A stretch of 64,000 nt of DNA from Trigonopsis variabilis (lineage: Eukaryota; Ascomycota; Trigonopsidomycetes; Trigonopsidales; Trigonopsidaceae). The stretch spans positions 22,976 to 86,975 of the forward strand of contig PPXM03000015.1 of NCBI GenBank assembly GCA_003707065.3, given 5' to 3'. The position numbers and the translations under genes were made by a program. A model generated the notes under the pieces. The model was not told the DNA's origin and ran no database searches. It worked only from the letters and a program-made list of their open reading frames with translations. Positions 1 through 11,100 of the stretch are shown piece after piece (positions within the stretch are counted from its first letter, which is position 1; each line of letters starts with the position of its first letter).

Positions 1-1710
1 AAATTGTTCATCAGTTTGAGACGAAGCAGGTCTCACCCGACGAATATCGGCCGCGTAGTATGCCTTTTGATGAGAAATTTCGTTCCACAAAGCAAAAACA
101 CGATGGGGAGCCACGATTTCTCCATCCGCTTCCGTGCTCTCTATATTAGTGTTCGAGGGTTTAGATCCAAGAAGACTATCGTGCTTAATCAATGAGAGAT
201 CCACGTCTGATAGCGAGCTTTCAGAAGGGCTATCAGGTATCCATTCTCCTCCCTCCTCATCTGACAAGACTCGTCCAGTATCCCGGAACCGACGAGTGGA
301 AGGAAAAGAGTCAGAGGTTGACAAGGAACCGTTTTTACCTTTAATTAATGAAAAAGTACTTTGATTTTTCTGAAAGGGATCAGTACCTGATCTCTCATCT
401 TCAGCATGCATCTGAGAATCGTGGTCGTTTTGGCCGTCTGAAAGAGGAGACCGAGGCGGCCGCCGAACATTTTCGGCAGATTTTTGAGAATTGAGTATCT
501 TACTATTTCGCAGGGGAGTCTCTTGAGTCCGTTTTGTTGAGAATACATCCGAAGGAGAGGATTTAGGATGAGTTTTGCGCGTTGGGTATAACGAGGGAGA
601 AGTATTTGGAACAAATTCCACTTTTTCACTAGGTCGACTATATCCGTTTCCATTCTGAGATGAAAGGATATGATCTTGAGAGAGGCTGATGGAATGATCG
701 GTGTGATCAGTGGGACTAGGAGCAGGATAAGCGGAAAGGGCAGTTTGAGATTTCCCACGTTCATCTTCATTGGGAGAAGACGAAGATATAGGGATATTAT
801 TACGGATCACAGTCCTAGGCACATCGACGTATTCTTCTTGTAAATGTTGAATTACTTGGGTATCATTTGTATCATGAGTACTTTGCGAAGGTCGAAGATC
901 GCCGTCAGGGCTGCTTTCGATAGTGGCTCGAATAGCTGTTTCTTTGTTGAAGTCAAAAGCTAGAGATAGGGGGTCAGATTTAGGTTGAGAATAACTCTGA
1001 TGGGGATCTTGAGAAGGAAGGCTGCTCTTAATAATGTCCAGAGAAAGAGAATTAGTCAATTGGGTGTCATTGCCCTGGTTCGAGTCATCTAAATGACCAG
1101 GTGTTCCTGGTTCATATATGATCCCTTGACTCGAATCGACTAAATCAAGAGCACCTTCATTCTCTCGTAGTCTTTTGATCACTCGCTGGCTCTCATCATG
1201 AGATTCTTCAATGTTCTGGGTATCTTGGTTGGCTATCGTAGGTAAAGTGTCCTCTAAGGTCTGAGAGAAAGGGCTATTTGAGCGATCCAACACTCCGACA
1301 GAGTCGGATTGAGACCTTCTTATATTCGAGGATAAGAACTTTATCGATTTCGCATCTGCTGCTGTGGGGTGAGCCTGAGTCATGAACTGACTGAATCCCT
1401 CGTGAATATCCTCTGCATCCAAGTTTTCAAATTCGAAGGGACCGCTTTGTGACGATCTATAGTGCTCTCTACTATCACTAAGGTGTCTCAGGACCCCCTT
1501 CGCCTCTTGACCGGATCCTTCAGTCGACCCACATGTACTGAATAGAGAAATGGTCTTTCGAACAGGCGACGAGGCCTCGAATTTTAATGATCCTAGAGAC
1601 TGTGTTCCATAATGATCAACAAGTTGAGTATCTGCCTCCGTAGTATCAGTGGTCCCAAGATATGTCTTCAACAGCAGACTCTCTGATTGCCCCGCGCTAG
1701 GAGGAGACAT
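1..1710 (-). CDS. Rad9/Crb2/53BP1-like DNA-damage checkpoint mediator, 5' part
   Basis: An uninterrupted 570-codon frame starts at the ATG at 1710 and runs off the left edge; every codon was checked and there is no stop. The translation is polar and low in complexity, with about 22 SQ or TQ dipeptides (for example DTQL, SSQSG, DTQV), the SQ/TQ cluster that ATM/ATR kinases phosphorylate. At about residues 531-555 the sequence GEIVAPHRVFALWNE followed by a YYAAD stretch resembles the start of the tudor domain of Crb2, Rad9 and 53BP1, which reads methylated histone. Known members end in paired BRCT domains, which here would lie outside the window. The role as a checkpoint adaptor recruiting effector kinase is inferred from this architecture. 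Another SQ/TQ-rich nuclear protein with a tudor-like fold is possible. Confidence 0.66.
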   Translation of the reverse strand, partial: MSPPSAGQSESLLLKTYLGTTDTTEADTQLVDHYGTQSLGSLKFEASSPVRKTISLFSTCGSTEGSGQEAKGVLRHLSDSREHYRSSQSGPFEFENLDAEDIHEGFSQFMTQAHPTAADAKSIKFLSSNIRRSQSDSVGVLDRSNSPFSQTLEDTLPTIANQDTQNIEESHDESQRVIKRLRENEGALDLVDSSQGIIYEPGTPGHLDDSNQGNDTQLTNSLSLDIIKSSLPSQDPHQSYSQPKSDPLSLAFDFNKETAIRATIESSPDGDLRPSQSTHDTNDTQVIQHLQEEYVDVPRTVIRNNIPISSSSPNEDERGKSQTALSAYPAPSPTDHTDHSISLSQDHILSSQNGNGYSRPSEKVEFVPNTSPSLYPTRKTHPKSSPSDVFSTKRTQETPLRNSKILNSQKSAENVRRPPRSPLSDGQNDHDSQMHAEDERSGTDPFQKNQSTFSLIKGKNGSLSTSDSFPSTRRFRDTGRVLSDEEGGEWIPDSPSESSLSDVDLSLIKHDSLLGSKPSNTNIESTEADGEIVAPHRVFALWNEISHQKAYYAADIRRVRPASSQTDEQF

Positions 1711-2360
1711 GATCTGCGATTAATGCCGCCGAATGATACTAGTCTTACATCAACATCGTATTTTTGTGACCGCTTCCTCGATCTCACTTTTGTTTGACAG
1801 TCGTTCGAGACCATCTCGATCAAAGGGGAGACGGTGCATCAGACAGTGCGGCCAACCTACAAGTACTCCCATGAAAAATGGATGCCAATCTTGAAGAGGT
1901 TATACGATGCTGTAGAGTTTTAATTGCAGTTTTAGCCAGCTTACATTCATTCAAATTCTACAAGGAGCTTCTCTACATCAATGTATAAATCGCTTGGTTT
2001 CATGAAGATGCCCGGCAAAATAAAATAGCGTACATTTTCTACCATTTGACTGGCTTGACAGCAGAGTATCCGATAGAATGATCTTCTCGATGTGAGTGAT
2101 AATGGTTGGTGATTCATCAATGAGTAGAAGGGATCTGTCTCGACTTATATTGGACTAATCACCGCACAACGTGAGTCTGCAAGAGACGGACAGTAAAGTA
2201 AGGAAAAGAAATAGAGCGAGTTGCTTCCTAGAGTCACTAATCAAGCAAAGAGACAGAAAGGATCGAATGCGAAACTCCTTCACATGGCTCAAGTGGACGC
2301 GACTCAGCAGCGCGTAGTAATCAAAACATTCTGGCTGTAAAACTGCCCCAATACTCATTC
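1711..2360. other. Intergenic region between the checkpoint gene and POP7
   Basis: This holds the promoter of the leftward checkpoint gene and the 3' flank of POP7. A short plus-strand frame beginning MDANLEEVIRCCR (from about 1878, 36 codons) and a minus-strand frame at 2155-2358 have no recognisable similarity. No RNA gene or repeat was seen. Confidence 0.4.
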
Positions 2361-2810
2361 TTAATCTATTGTGAAATGAGTAGGATCTGGTTTGGGAAAG
2401 ACGTGAAGCTTAATCTCACTTACAAACCGCTTTTCCACTTGGACGTCCTTATCTGGCTGATCCGTGTCCTCGTATTCGTCAGTCACCAACTTTGAGCCGG
2501 TAAAGATATCCACTTTATATGCATTCGCTTGCAAAATATGAGCCAATCGAACCATCTTATCGACAGTTTTTCCCATACCCATGACAATCAGATACTTCCA
2601 TTTTTTAGATCCTTTAACTTTCCCATCAACCATCTTATTGATCCGTTTTAAAGCCGACACGAAGGGTGTCGACCCTGATAGATAGACCTTTAATTCTCCG
2701 TTGGCTAATCGTAAAGGAGGCAGTCGCGTCCGTTTGCCTAATTAATTTGTTAAACTGACAAGTTCAGCATCAAGGATTGTCATACCTTTGATTCGTGGTT
2801 TGCCAGCCAT
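2361..2810 (-). CDS. POP7: Ribonuclease P/MRP subunit Pop7 (Rpp20), Alba-like
   Basis: Two exons, 2810-2786 and 2737-2361, joined across a 48-nt GT-AG intron, give 133 residues. The first exon encodes only MAGKPRIK, and the glycine codon is split by the intron. The protein has the basic N-terminal stretch of Pop7 (KRTRLPPLRLANG) and then the Alba fold, including KYLIVMGMGKTVDKMVRLAH and YKVDIFTGSKLVTDEYE. In yeast Pop7 pairs with Pop6 to bind the RNA of RNase P and RNase MRP in 5' tRNA maturation and pre-rRNA cleavage. The gene is divergent from the RbAp48-like gene, with 227 bp between start codons that presumably form a shared promoter. Length and motifs fit the family well. Confidence 0.85.
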
Positions 2811-3037
2811 AGGAAAAGGTGCTCTTCAATTTGCTGTCGCTGCTGTTCCGTGCTGTTTCCTGAGCACCTGCTTTTTCCCTCTCTGTTAACCACGGGTGCT
2901 ACATAACTAACAACCTTTCAACAGCTCCTGGTTGCTACCTACAGCAGTCGTGTCGTCTCTATTTGGAGTTCAGTCGTTGCTACTAATTATCACGGCCTTT
3001 TCCTCCCTTCCGTTTAATCTCTTTAGACGCGTCCAGA

Positions 3038-4537
<1,500 letters not shown>

Positions 4538-4712
4538 GCAGATAAAACGCCCAAGACATGGTCTTTGTATTTATAACCAATTTACGCGCAGCTTACATGT
4601 GATCTTTCGTAAAATCATAAAAATGCAACTATCCCCTGGACAACATAACGCAATACCTAGATAAACTTTGGAAAGTGTGTGATAAGAACACTGTTTTTAT
4701 TTCATCGTGGTC

Positions 4713-6249
4713 CTATCGTCCACTCATCCGCACCTTCTCCTTGTCCATTGACTTTGCTTTCTCCACTCGAGCCTGTTTTCGGGCAGTCCTGCCCGCAGCT
4801 TGAGCAGACTGTCGTCCAGAGTCGCTGTCGAAGCCACTGGCATACCCAACTGCATCGTCGACCTCGGTATCATAATCCGCTTCGGCAACTTTTCGCAGAA
4901 CGACCTTACCTTTGAACCCAAGGAATCTTCTTCGAACTGCTAAATTGGCAGCAAAGTGAACCTGGAACCCTTCACCAAATAACAGTCTCATTGAATCAAC
5001 TCGAACCTGCTTGTTCCATGAATCAATTATATACAAAGTGCGTCCAAACTTGAGGGTGGTCGGACTAAATGGTCCTCTCAATTTATCCTGGTCTTCATCA
5101 TCAAATTCTCTCTTTTCGGATTCAAGCTTAGTTCTCACGGTGGCCAAAACGTCACGGAAGACAGAATGCTGAGTCCTTCGTGCTGATTTAGAGAGGCGCT
5201 TTGACGACTCCGTCGACAGATCTTCCAATTTAGCCACAAGATCATCGATATCAGCTTTTTCTTCGGCGTCTTGGTTTTCTTGCTCATTAAAGGTTCTCTC
5301 ATCTTGATTATCACGGCTAGAGTCTTCATGGTCTTGAGTACATTCTGAGACGTGATCAGAGTTCTCCACGAGCAGGGCAATTGCTTCTCCAGCGGAGTTT
5401 CGGACATTGGGATCTCCTGACTCCAACTGGAGAGTCAGGCCAAACCCAAACCTCTGAAAAAGGTTCCTGGGAATCTTTGAGCTGTGGTGAGAATCATGAT
5501 CAAGTGGTATGATGGATGCGACCACCATAGCAAGTGCTTCAATAGCTCCATTTAGAACAACTGCATCACCCATTCGATTAACATCAAGTCCATCGGACTC
5601 GATTATAGGATAAAGGTATTCCAAGCTCTCTTGGGCTATGAAAAGAGACTCGGCGAAGACACTGAGAGTAGCATAGCAGAATAAAACGTCTGCAATGGTT
5701 TGACTGCTGGGAGCCAACTGCAGTTCGCCATCGTCATCACGAGATCCTTGAGCGACCGTTTTACGAATTGCGTCAGAGGCGGCGTTGAGGATATTAGGCG
5801 CATCGTCAACCGCAGTGGCGGAAAGGAGACCCAGGCACTTTGCCGCCAGACTGATTTCTCGATCAGAGCGTCCCTGTTTCAAGCTCTTCACTAATGCATA
5901 TTTGAGATTGGAGATACAATTCAGTTGCTCTAATAAGAAGAGACAGTACTTAGTCTGCAGCATCACCCTAAGATCTCCTAACGCCTGTTCCCTACTACTT
6001 GTAGACGATTTTTTATCATCCAAAATACGGTTTATCGTATTTTCAAACGTTGAGATAAATGTAGGGTGGTTTGGCCGAAGGTCCAAGCTGTCAAGGTCAG
6101 CTTCACTGGATGCCCTGGTAAGGTCAGTCTTGATCTCGTCATCTTACTCACGAAGACGTTTGCCCACCGGCATAAATTTCATCCTGAGCTTGAATATGAC
6201 TCTTGAGCGAATTTGCCACGGCGATTTTCTGCAATGGCTTTGAAGTCAT
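4713..6249 (-). CDS. IFRD (interferon-related developmental regulator) family protein
   Basis: Two exons, 6249-6152 and 6114-4713, flank a 37-nt intron with a CTGAC branch site and encode 499 residues. The N-terminal exon gives MTSKPLQKIAVANSLKSH. The body is an ARM/HEAT-like helical repeat region typical of the IFRD domain (EQALGDLRVMLQ, EISLAAKCLGLLSATA, NVRNSAGEAIALLVE), followed by an acidic linker and the conserved C-terminal block RVDSMRLLFGEGFQVHFAAN. A basic tail ends the protein. Animal IFRD1/2 are transcriptional co-regulators, and IFRD2-type proteins can bind inactive ribosomes; the fungal role is not established, so function is left open. The 3' end converges on the RbAp48-like gene with a gap of about 175 bp. 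Confidence 0.8.
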
Positions 6250-6328
6250 GGTGAGTCTGAAAGAAAGGTGACTATGACGTTTCTCCGCCTTTTGTGGGGC
6301 CATCTCTTTAACGTCACAACCGCCTGGT

Positions 6329-6604
6329 CTAGGAACTAAGGCTGAAATATCTCGAATGTAAGGTGATTGAGAGTCGTAGAATGGATTGAAAGAGTAGAGT
6401 AGTCAATCGAAGATTTGCACTATGCGTAGGAGCTATGTTTTCAATTTTAAAGTCTATCTCGTCAATCTGGACTAGGATCTGATACTCATCGACGTCTAGA
6501 CAGGATGACTTTTTGATAATTTTACCTTTGCCTACGAAATGAACGATAGACATCGTAGAGCTTCCAAGTAATCCAATGATTGAGTTAGAAGACAGTATAA
6601 CCAT
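6329..6604 (-). CDS. Small hypothetical protein, possible OB-fold
   Basis: From the ATG at 6604 an open frame of 91 residues runs toward the IFRD start. It contains alternating hydrophobic strands (STMSIVHFVGKGKIIKK, DEYQILVQIDEIDFKIE) that could form part of a small beta barrel such as an OB-fold protein of the Ten1 or Rpa3 kind. That is a guess from pattern only, and no diagnostic motif is present. The C-terminal third looks less like protein, so an unseen intron may change the end. It may also be a chance frame. Confidence 0.25.
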   Translation of the reverse strand: MVILSSNSIIGLLGSSTMSIVHFVGKGKIIKKSSCLDVDEYQILVQIDEIDFKIENIAPTHSANLRLTTLLFQSILRLSITLHSRYFSLSS

Positions 6605-6616
6605 TCTTCGAGTCAC

Positions 6617-7480
6617 CTATTTGCCCCAACCTTGGTAATCAATGCAGTTGGGACAAACAATGCGAATAATGCCTTGAATTCACCCTACGATGGTATCAAT
6701 TATTTGTCAAGTGAATGATAGGGCAGTGTTGCTGCAGCTATTATACCGTACTAACAACATGAATGTAGATATCTGAGAAACAATGCAGCTGCTTGAAAAG
6801 ACCCTACTCTAGTAGTCGCTCAAGACTCTTTTAAGCCGAATATTTTTACTCGCTACATCATAGAGTCCACTTTCATCAGAAGGTGAAAATAAAATATCGA
6901 AATAGGCATGAATGTTCACCCCAATAGATCGAGCTTGGAGCTTGCCAATGTCAGACAAAGAGATCATCGCTTTGTCACAGGGCCGATGCTGTCATCTGTC
7001 CACAGAAGCGTGTTGGATCATACTTATCTCTCCACTTGACAGAATTGTTAACAATCGAGCCCCTGAAAACTTCTGTCGGCAAGCAGCAACACAAGCGTAG
7101 CGTGTTTCACACTCACCCAACGGTACTAAAAATAAGCTTGCAAAATCAGTCCCAACGGTTTTTTCTAAGTGTACCCGCGACTTGAGCCTTTGCCACCTAT
7201 TCTTTACAATAACTATATTGGAAAACGTCTTGCTTGCAAGGCTCTTGTAGCAAGGCAATTCTAAATGAGTCATTTATCGCGCAATACAAGCATTCCTGAA
7301 ATGTTACAACCTCGGTAATGCGCAATAACCAGTGTGCGCAGCGCGTGCGGCGTTGCATGCCATCTCTGTGTCCTCGACGTGGCCTGATCGCAGTGTAACG
7401 GCCAGAGACAAGTATTTATAACAGGCACCATCTTCAGGGCTTCCTTGCTCTTTTACCTCCAAGCCAGATTACCTAGAACA
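6617..7480. other. Intergenic region, no supported gene
   Basis: Several frames of 60-93 codons occur on both strands, none with recognisable similarity. The right end carries the promoter of the small gene at 7481. No tRNA, inverted repeat or transposon remnant was seen. Confidence 0.4.
7413..7421 (+). promoter_or_regulatory. TATA-like element
   Basis: TATTTATAA lies about 60 bp upstream of the ATG at 7481, a plausible core-promoter spacing for the small gene that follows. Confidence 0.4.
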
Positions 7481-7691
7481 ATGTTTCGAACCCGAGTGAT
7501 TTCTCAAAAGTTTTGGATGATGTCCTACATTGCTCTGGGAGTCACTACTCCTTTCCTTCTTCCTTTACGGTCTTCATTGTCGGCTTCTCACAAGTCAAAG
7601 TACTGCGCGCGTTTAACATAAATCGTCTAACGCGTGTAGAAGACTCGAACCTTTCGAAGATGCGCCTGCTTTACCGGAAACAATACTATGA
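7481..7691 (+). CDS. Small single-span membrane protein candidate (56 aa)
   Basis: Too short to stand out as an ORF. Exon 1 (7481-7599) and exon 2 (7640-7691) join across a 40-nt GTACTG...CTAAC...TAG intron that matches this genome's intron style. The product starts MFRTRVISQKFW, has one hydrophobic segment (about residues 12-29), then a basic stretch and an acidic end (LEPFEDAPALPETIL). A basic N-terminus followed by one span is common in small mitochondrial inner-membrane proteins, but no family is recognised. Support comes from the TATA-like box, the purine at -3 (AACAATG) and the well-formed intron. It could still be a chance frame. Confidence 0.35.
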
Positions 7692-8002
7692 TCCTTCCCT
7701 AGCAAAGGCGACCGAAAGTTGCACCTAATGACTTTATGACACCTTGAATATACATCGTGTTTGGGCGGTTTTTTTTTTAATTTTTCCGGATACATTTACA
7801 AAGGAGTTGGATTGACTGCGATGCGGTTGATGCATCTGGGATTCAGGCTATTTCGCATACTAATGACTAATTCGTTTAATTGAGGCATCGTACATTCGTA
7901 GAGCTATATAAGCCGTTTTCACCGAGATCTGGGTTGTCTTCTCTGACCCAGGAAACATGGTGCCGACCTTGGTGGTTCAGCCATCTCGCACTCTTGAGGT
8001 AT

Positions 8003-8612
8003 TCATTGCTTGGCTCCGAATATGACACTTTCGACAGCCTTTCTGGGAGTTTCCCATGCAAGCCAGTCACTTGGCTTATTGGGTAATAAGCCCATAGTGT
8101 TGATTTTATATACCCCAATGGCCATGGTCAATAACTGAAAACCAATAAAGGCCAACTTAGCAAAGAAGATCTGAGTCCTGTTATTCGCAGTTTGGAATCG
8201 ATCGAAAATTGAACTTGTCGTGGGAATTGCTTTGAGTGGGTTCAGAAACAGCATTCCCACCATGATGATGGAGAAAATTTGTAAGGTGTTTCCACTGAAA
8301 TAGGCCATCAAAACATTCATAATAATACTATATATCTTAGCACATCCTCGCTAGGTATCTGCTCACGATTTGCCAGGAGCTGTTGCGGCCTCCCAAGCTT
8401 TCTATACATCTTAGGTACACGAAAGTAAAGTCATTAACAAACCCTCGTCTTTAATTCATCGTATTGCTCAAAATCAGCGTTATCCGCCTTTGCAACCTGG
8501 TACATTATTAATTTGGTTATAGCTCTTAGTGTACCTTCTTCTTTGACGAGATATCGAATCCTGGCGGATCATCTATATCTTTCGCTGGTTTTCTAGTCAT
8601 AAGTGACTCCAT
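8003..8612 (-). CDS. EMC4: ER membrane protein complex subunit 4
   Basis: Four exons (8612-8535, 8496-8443, 8401-8367, 8327-8003) separated by introns of 38, 41 and 39 nt give 163 residues. The first exons encode a polar cytosolic segment including DDPPGFDISSKKK and KAWEAATAPGKS. The last carries the two membrane helices with the family signature MNVLMAYFSGNTLQIFSIIM and the end YKINTMGLLPNKPSDWLAW. EMC4 is part of the ER membrane insertase that places tail-anchored and some multi-pass proteins; it is shorter than the yeast and human proteins but has all hallmark blocks. The gene diverges from OXA1, another insertase, over 286 bp. Confidence 0.88.
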
Positions 8613-8898
8613 CCTGCTCGTTTTCTTTACCTTATCTTCGGATTCAATTGATCCTCTAACCAACTAGGAGCGCTCATACTCTTTCACTGAATAATGCAGT
8701 GCCGCTATATCTAATGGTTGCTTCGTTATCCTCGTCGTCGTGCTCACCGCTACAGCGCTGACGACCACTAAATCTTTTGACTCACTCCTCGATCGATCTC
8801 ATTTGCCTGATTGGACTCGTCCCAGTTATAACAAGATACTCTAAACGCTCTTCTTGAGTAACTCTCATAGCTGGTTTAGTTTAATCTGGTTGCTCGTC

Positions 8899-10287
8899 AT
8901 GCTTTCTCGCTCACTACATCCGGGGATCCCTAGATCAACCTTGGCTAGATTAACTACAAGGTCGATTGTTGGAACTTCGAGTTCTTTTCGAATCTCGTCT
9001 CAGCTGGATCCCTCTAAGCGATTTTCTGGATGCCAAAAACGAAATCTTTCCATGCCCTCCTGGCCTTCTCTTGGTGGACTATCTTGGTGGAGAAAGAAAA
9101 AGGATCAAAATGCTGAGGCAATAGATAGTATAAGTAGCGATCCCGCAAGTAGTGGTCAAGGATCTGCAGCTACAAGTCAAGATCATGCTGAATCAATTTT
9201 GACGCACACAGAAGAGGTTGCCGAAAAGGCCTTGGAAAATGCCGAAGAAAAGATCGAGGAAGCGTACGAAGCTGCATCTGAAGCTGTCACCAACACTCTA
9301 GATGTTTTGACGGATCCTTCTGCACATATAGGATATCTTAAGTCTATTGGTCTAGCTGAAGGCTGGTCATGGCCATCACATTTCGCCCAAAATGTCCTTG
9401 AATATGTCCATGTCTATACTGGTATGCCATGGTGGGCTACGATCATCACTGTCACCGTCTTGTTCCGAGGCGTTTCTTTCAGCCTGATGAGAAAGTCCTC
9501 TGACTTCATGGCCCGCAAAACTTACATCAATAAGGAGCTTGACGCCCTTCAAGAAAAAGCTAAATCTCCTGAAATGGCAAACATGAATGGATTTAGAGAA
9601 ATCCAAGCTGAGCGAAAGCGAATCATGGAAAAAGCTGGCATAAGCTCTTCGGCAACTATTTTAACACCAATCGTGAATATGTACCTAGGTGTTGGTATGT
9701 TCCTTGGTCTCCGAGCAATGTGCAATCATCCAGTTGCTGGTTTTACTAATCAGGGTATCGCATGGTTCCCCGACCTTGCCGTATCCGATCCCTATCTTAT
9801 CATGCAGCTCCTCCTGGCTTGTACCATTAGCGGGAATCTCTTTGTTTCCGCCAAAACTCCTGGAAACATGCTTGATTCGCTCACTCCTTTTGCTCGCAGA
9901 GCACTTCTCGCCGCCCCGCTACTCTTTATCTTCCCAATGATGAACATGGGTGCCGGTGTTCTTCTGTATATGGTGGTCAATTCCAGCTTACTCCTCTTGC
10001 AGCATGCTCTTTTTCTTTCACCCAGGTTCCGGGAAATGACTGGTATGGTACAATTTAAGATTACTCCTCCTGAGGAAAAAGCCCCTTCGAAGCCTCTAGG
10101 CGAGCGGATTTCCGAGTACATCGAGCAACAGAAAAAACTGGCTGAGACTCAGGCTGAAGCTCGTCGAAAGAGTAAAGCTGCCAATGAGGGGGGAAAGACT
10201 GTGACTGTTGATCCTACTCCCACTATTCGGATTGTCAAGCCCTATGTTAAAGGGGGCTCAACGCGGTCTACAAAGCCTCGAGTATAA
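8899..10287 (+). CDS. OXA1: Mitochondrial inner-membrane insertase Oxa1
   Basis: One exon, 462 residues from the first ATG of the frame. The N-terminus is a mitochondrial presequence rich in Ser, Arg and Leu with few acids (MLSRSLHPGIPRSTLARL), followed by an acidic linker. The YidC/Oxa1 core (about residues 150-375) begins GLAEGWSWPSHFAQNVLEY and has five hydrophobic spans, including WWATIITVTVLFRG and LLFIFPMMNMGAGVLLYMVV. The C-terminal tail is a lysine- and arginine-rich helix (ISEYIEQQKKLAETQAEARR), as in Oxa1 tails that bind the mitoribosome. Oxa1 inserts mitochondrially made proteins such as Cox2 and imported substrates from the matrix side. Confidence 0.92.
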   Translation: MLSRSLHPGIPRSTLARLTTRSIVGTSSSFRISSQLDPSKRFSGCQKRNLSMPSWPSLGGLSWWRKKKDQNAEAIDSISSDPASSGQGSAATSQDHAESILTHTEEVAEKALENAEEKIEEAYEAASEAVTNTLDVLTDPSAHIGYLKSIGLAEGWSWPSHFAQNVLEYVHVYTGMPWWATIITVTVLFRGVSFSLMRKSSDFMARKTYINKELDALQEKAKSPEMANMNGFREIQAERKRIMEKAGISSSATILTPIVNMYLGVGMFLGLRAMCNHPVAGFTNQGIAWFPDLAVSDPYLIMQLLLACTISGNLFVSAKTPGNMLDSLTPFARRALLAAPLLFIFPMMNMGAGVLLYMVVNSSLLLLQHALFLSPRFREMTGMVQFKITPPEEKAPSKPLGERISEYIEQQKKLAETQAEARRKSKAANEGGKTVTVDPTPTIRIVKPYVKGGSTRSTKPRV

Positions 10288-10373
10288 ATGTACATATTCA
10301 ACCGAGGTTATTGAGACAAAGTGATGTTAGATATTGTACAGTGAAGAGAGTTTCTGAGGATACAAGTTGTAAA

Positions 10374-10941
10374 TCAGTCGAGAGATGCAGCGGAGGCCAG
10401 CTCGGTTTTTTCCAGTTCAGACAGCCGCGCCGATCGACTGTCTGCTTGTTTCTTGCTGTGTCTCTGAGGAGGATACACCTGGATGTCAGTCAGCTACATA
10501 GACACTAGAATATACGCACTCGGGCTCCAATCCATCCAAATCTGAATCCGATCTCATGAGCGAGCACTTCCCCAAACCCAAGCATCACACCGTTGACAAA
10601 TGGTAGAAGCAAATTTATAGCCAAAGTAGAAATAAATTGCCTAGTTGACCACGGTCGACCCACCGGAATTAGGTTAGTCTCTGGGACCACTTCCAAGTCT
10701 CTGGCCTCCAAAGCATTCTCGTCCAAATCATCATCAGACGTGTCTATTGATGGATCTAAGACAATTAGAAGGAAAATAAAACTAAAATTGTACCTTTTTC
10801 AGTCACATTATGGAGATATTCTTGATCGTTAAGGAGATCCTGAGCAGGTCGTGGGCTTTCCTGTTGTTCGGTTAGAGAATCAACCACGGAAAGAACATTC
10901 GAAGGATCAGGCGGCGCAATGTAATCAGGCACATCAGACAT
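10374..10941 (-). CDS. MIM1: Mitochondrial outer-membrane import protein Mim1/Tom13
   Basis: Exon 1 (10941-10794) and exon 2 (from 10755) join across a 38-nt intron. An acidic N-terminal domain is followed by the signature membrane helix of the TOM13 family, INLLLPFVNGVMLGFGEVL then HEIGFRFGW. Two ends are possible. Reading straight on stops at 10505 after GARVRIF. A 56-nt GTGCG...CTGAC...CAG intron (10519-10464) instead leads to exon 3 (10463-10374), which adds about 29 residues ending RLSELEKTELASAASLD; an acidic tail of this kind fits filamentous-fungal homologues, so this model is preferred (about 125 residues). Mim1 inserts alpha-helical outer-membrane proteins. The gene converges on OXA1. 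Confidence 0.82.
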
Positions 10942-11100
10942 CCTGAGAGAGCTATGCAATGTTAAATCTGTGGTTTGGGGCAGCTCCCTAGATAATTAGA
11001 GTCTCGAATATTACCACGCCGTTGAGTGATGGGGTTCCGACCGCGTGGTCGATGACAACGTAGAGCTTTCGTCATAGCCGTCCTTGTCTACGAGACCATA

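Noticed and set aside
345-770. 141-codon minus-strand frame
   Set aside because: Sits in another frame inside the longer open SQ/TQ-rich coding frame on the same strand, which is far more protein-like.
5785-6243. 152-codon plus-strand frame
   Set aside because: Antisense of IFRD exons and crosses its intron; no family similarity.
7636-7660. GGTTCGAGTCT on the minus strand, resembling a tRNA B box
   Set aside because: The flanking bases do not form a T stem or an acceptor stem; it lies in exon 2 of the small gene candidate.
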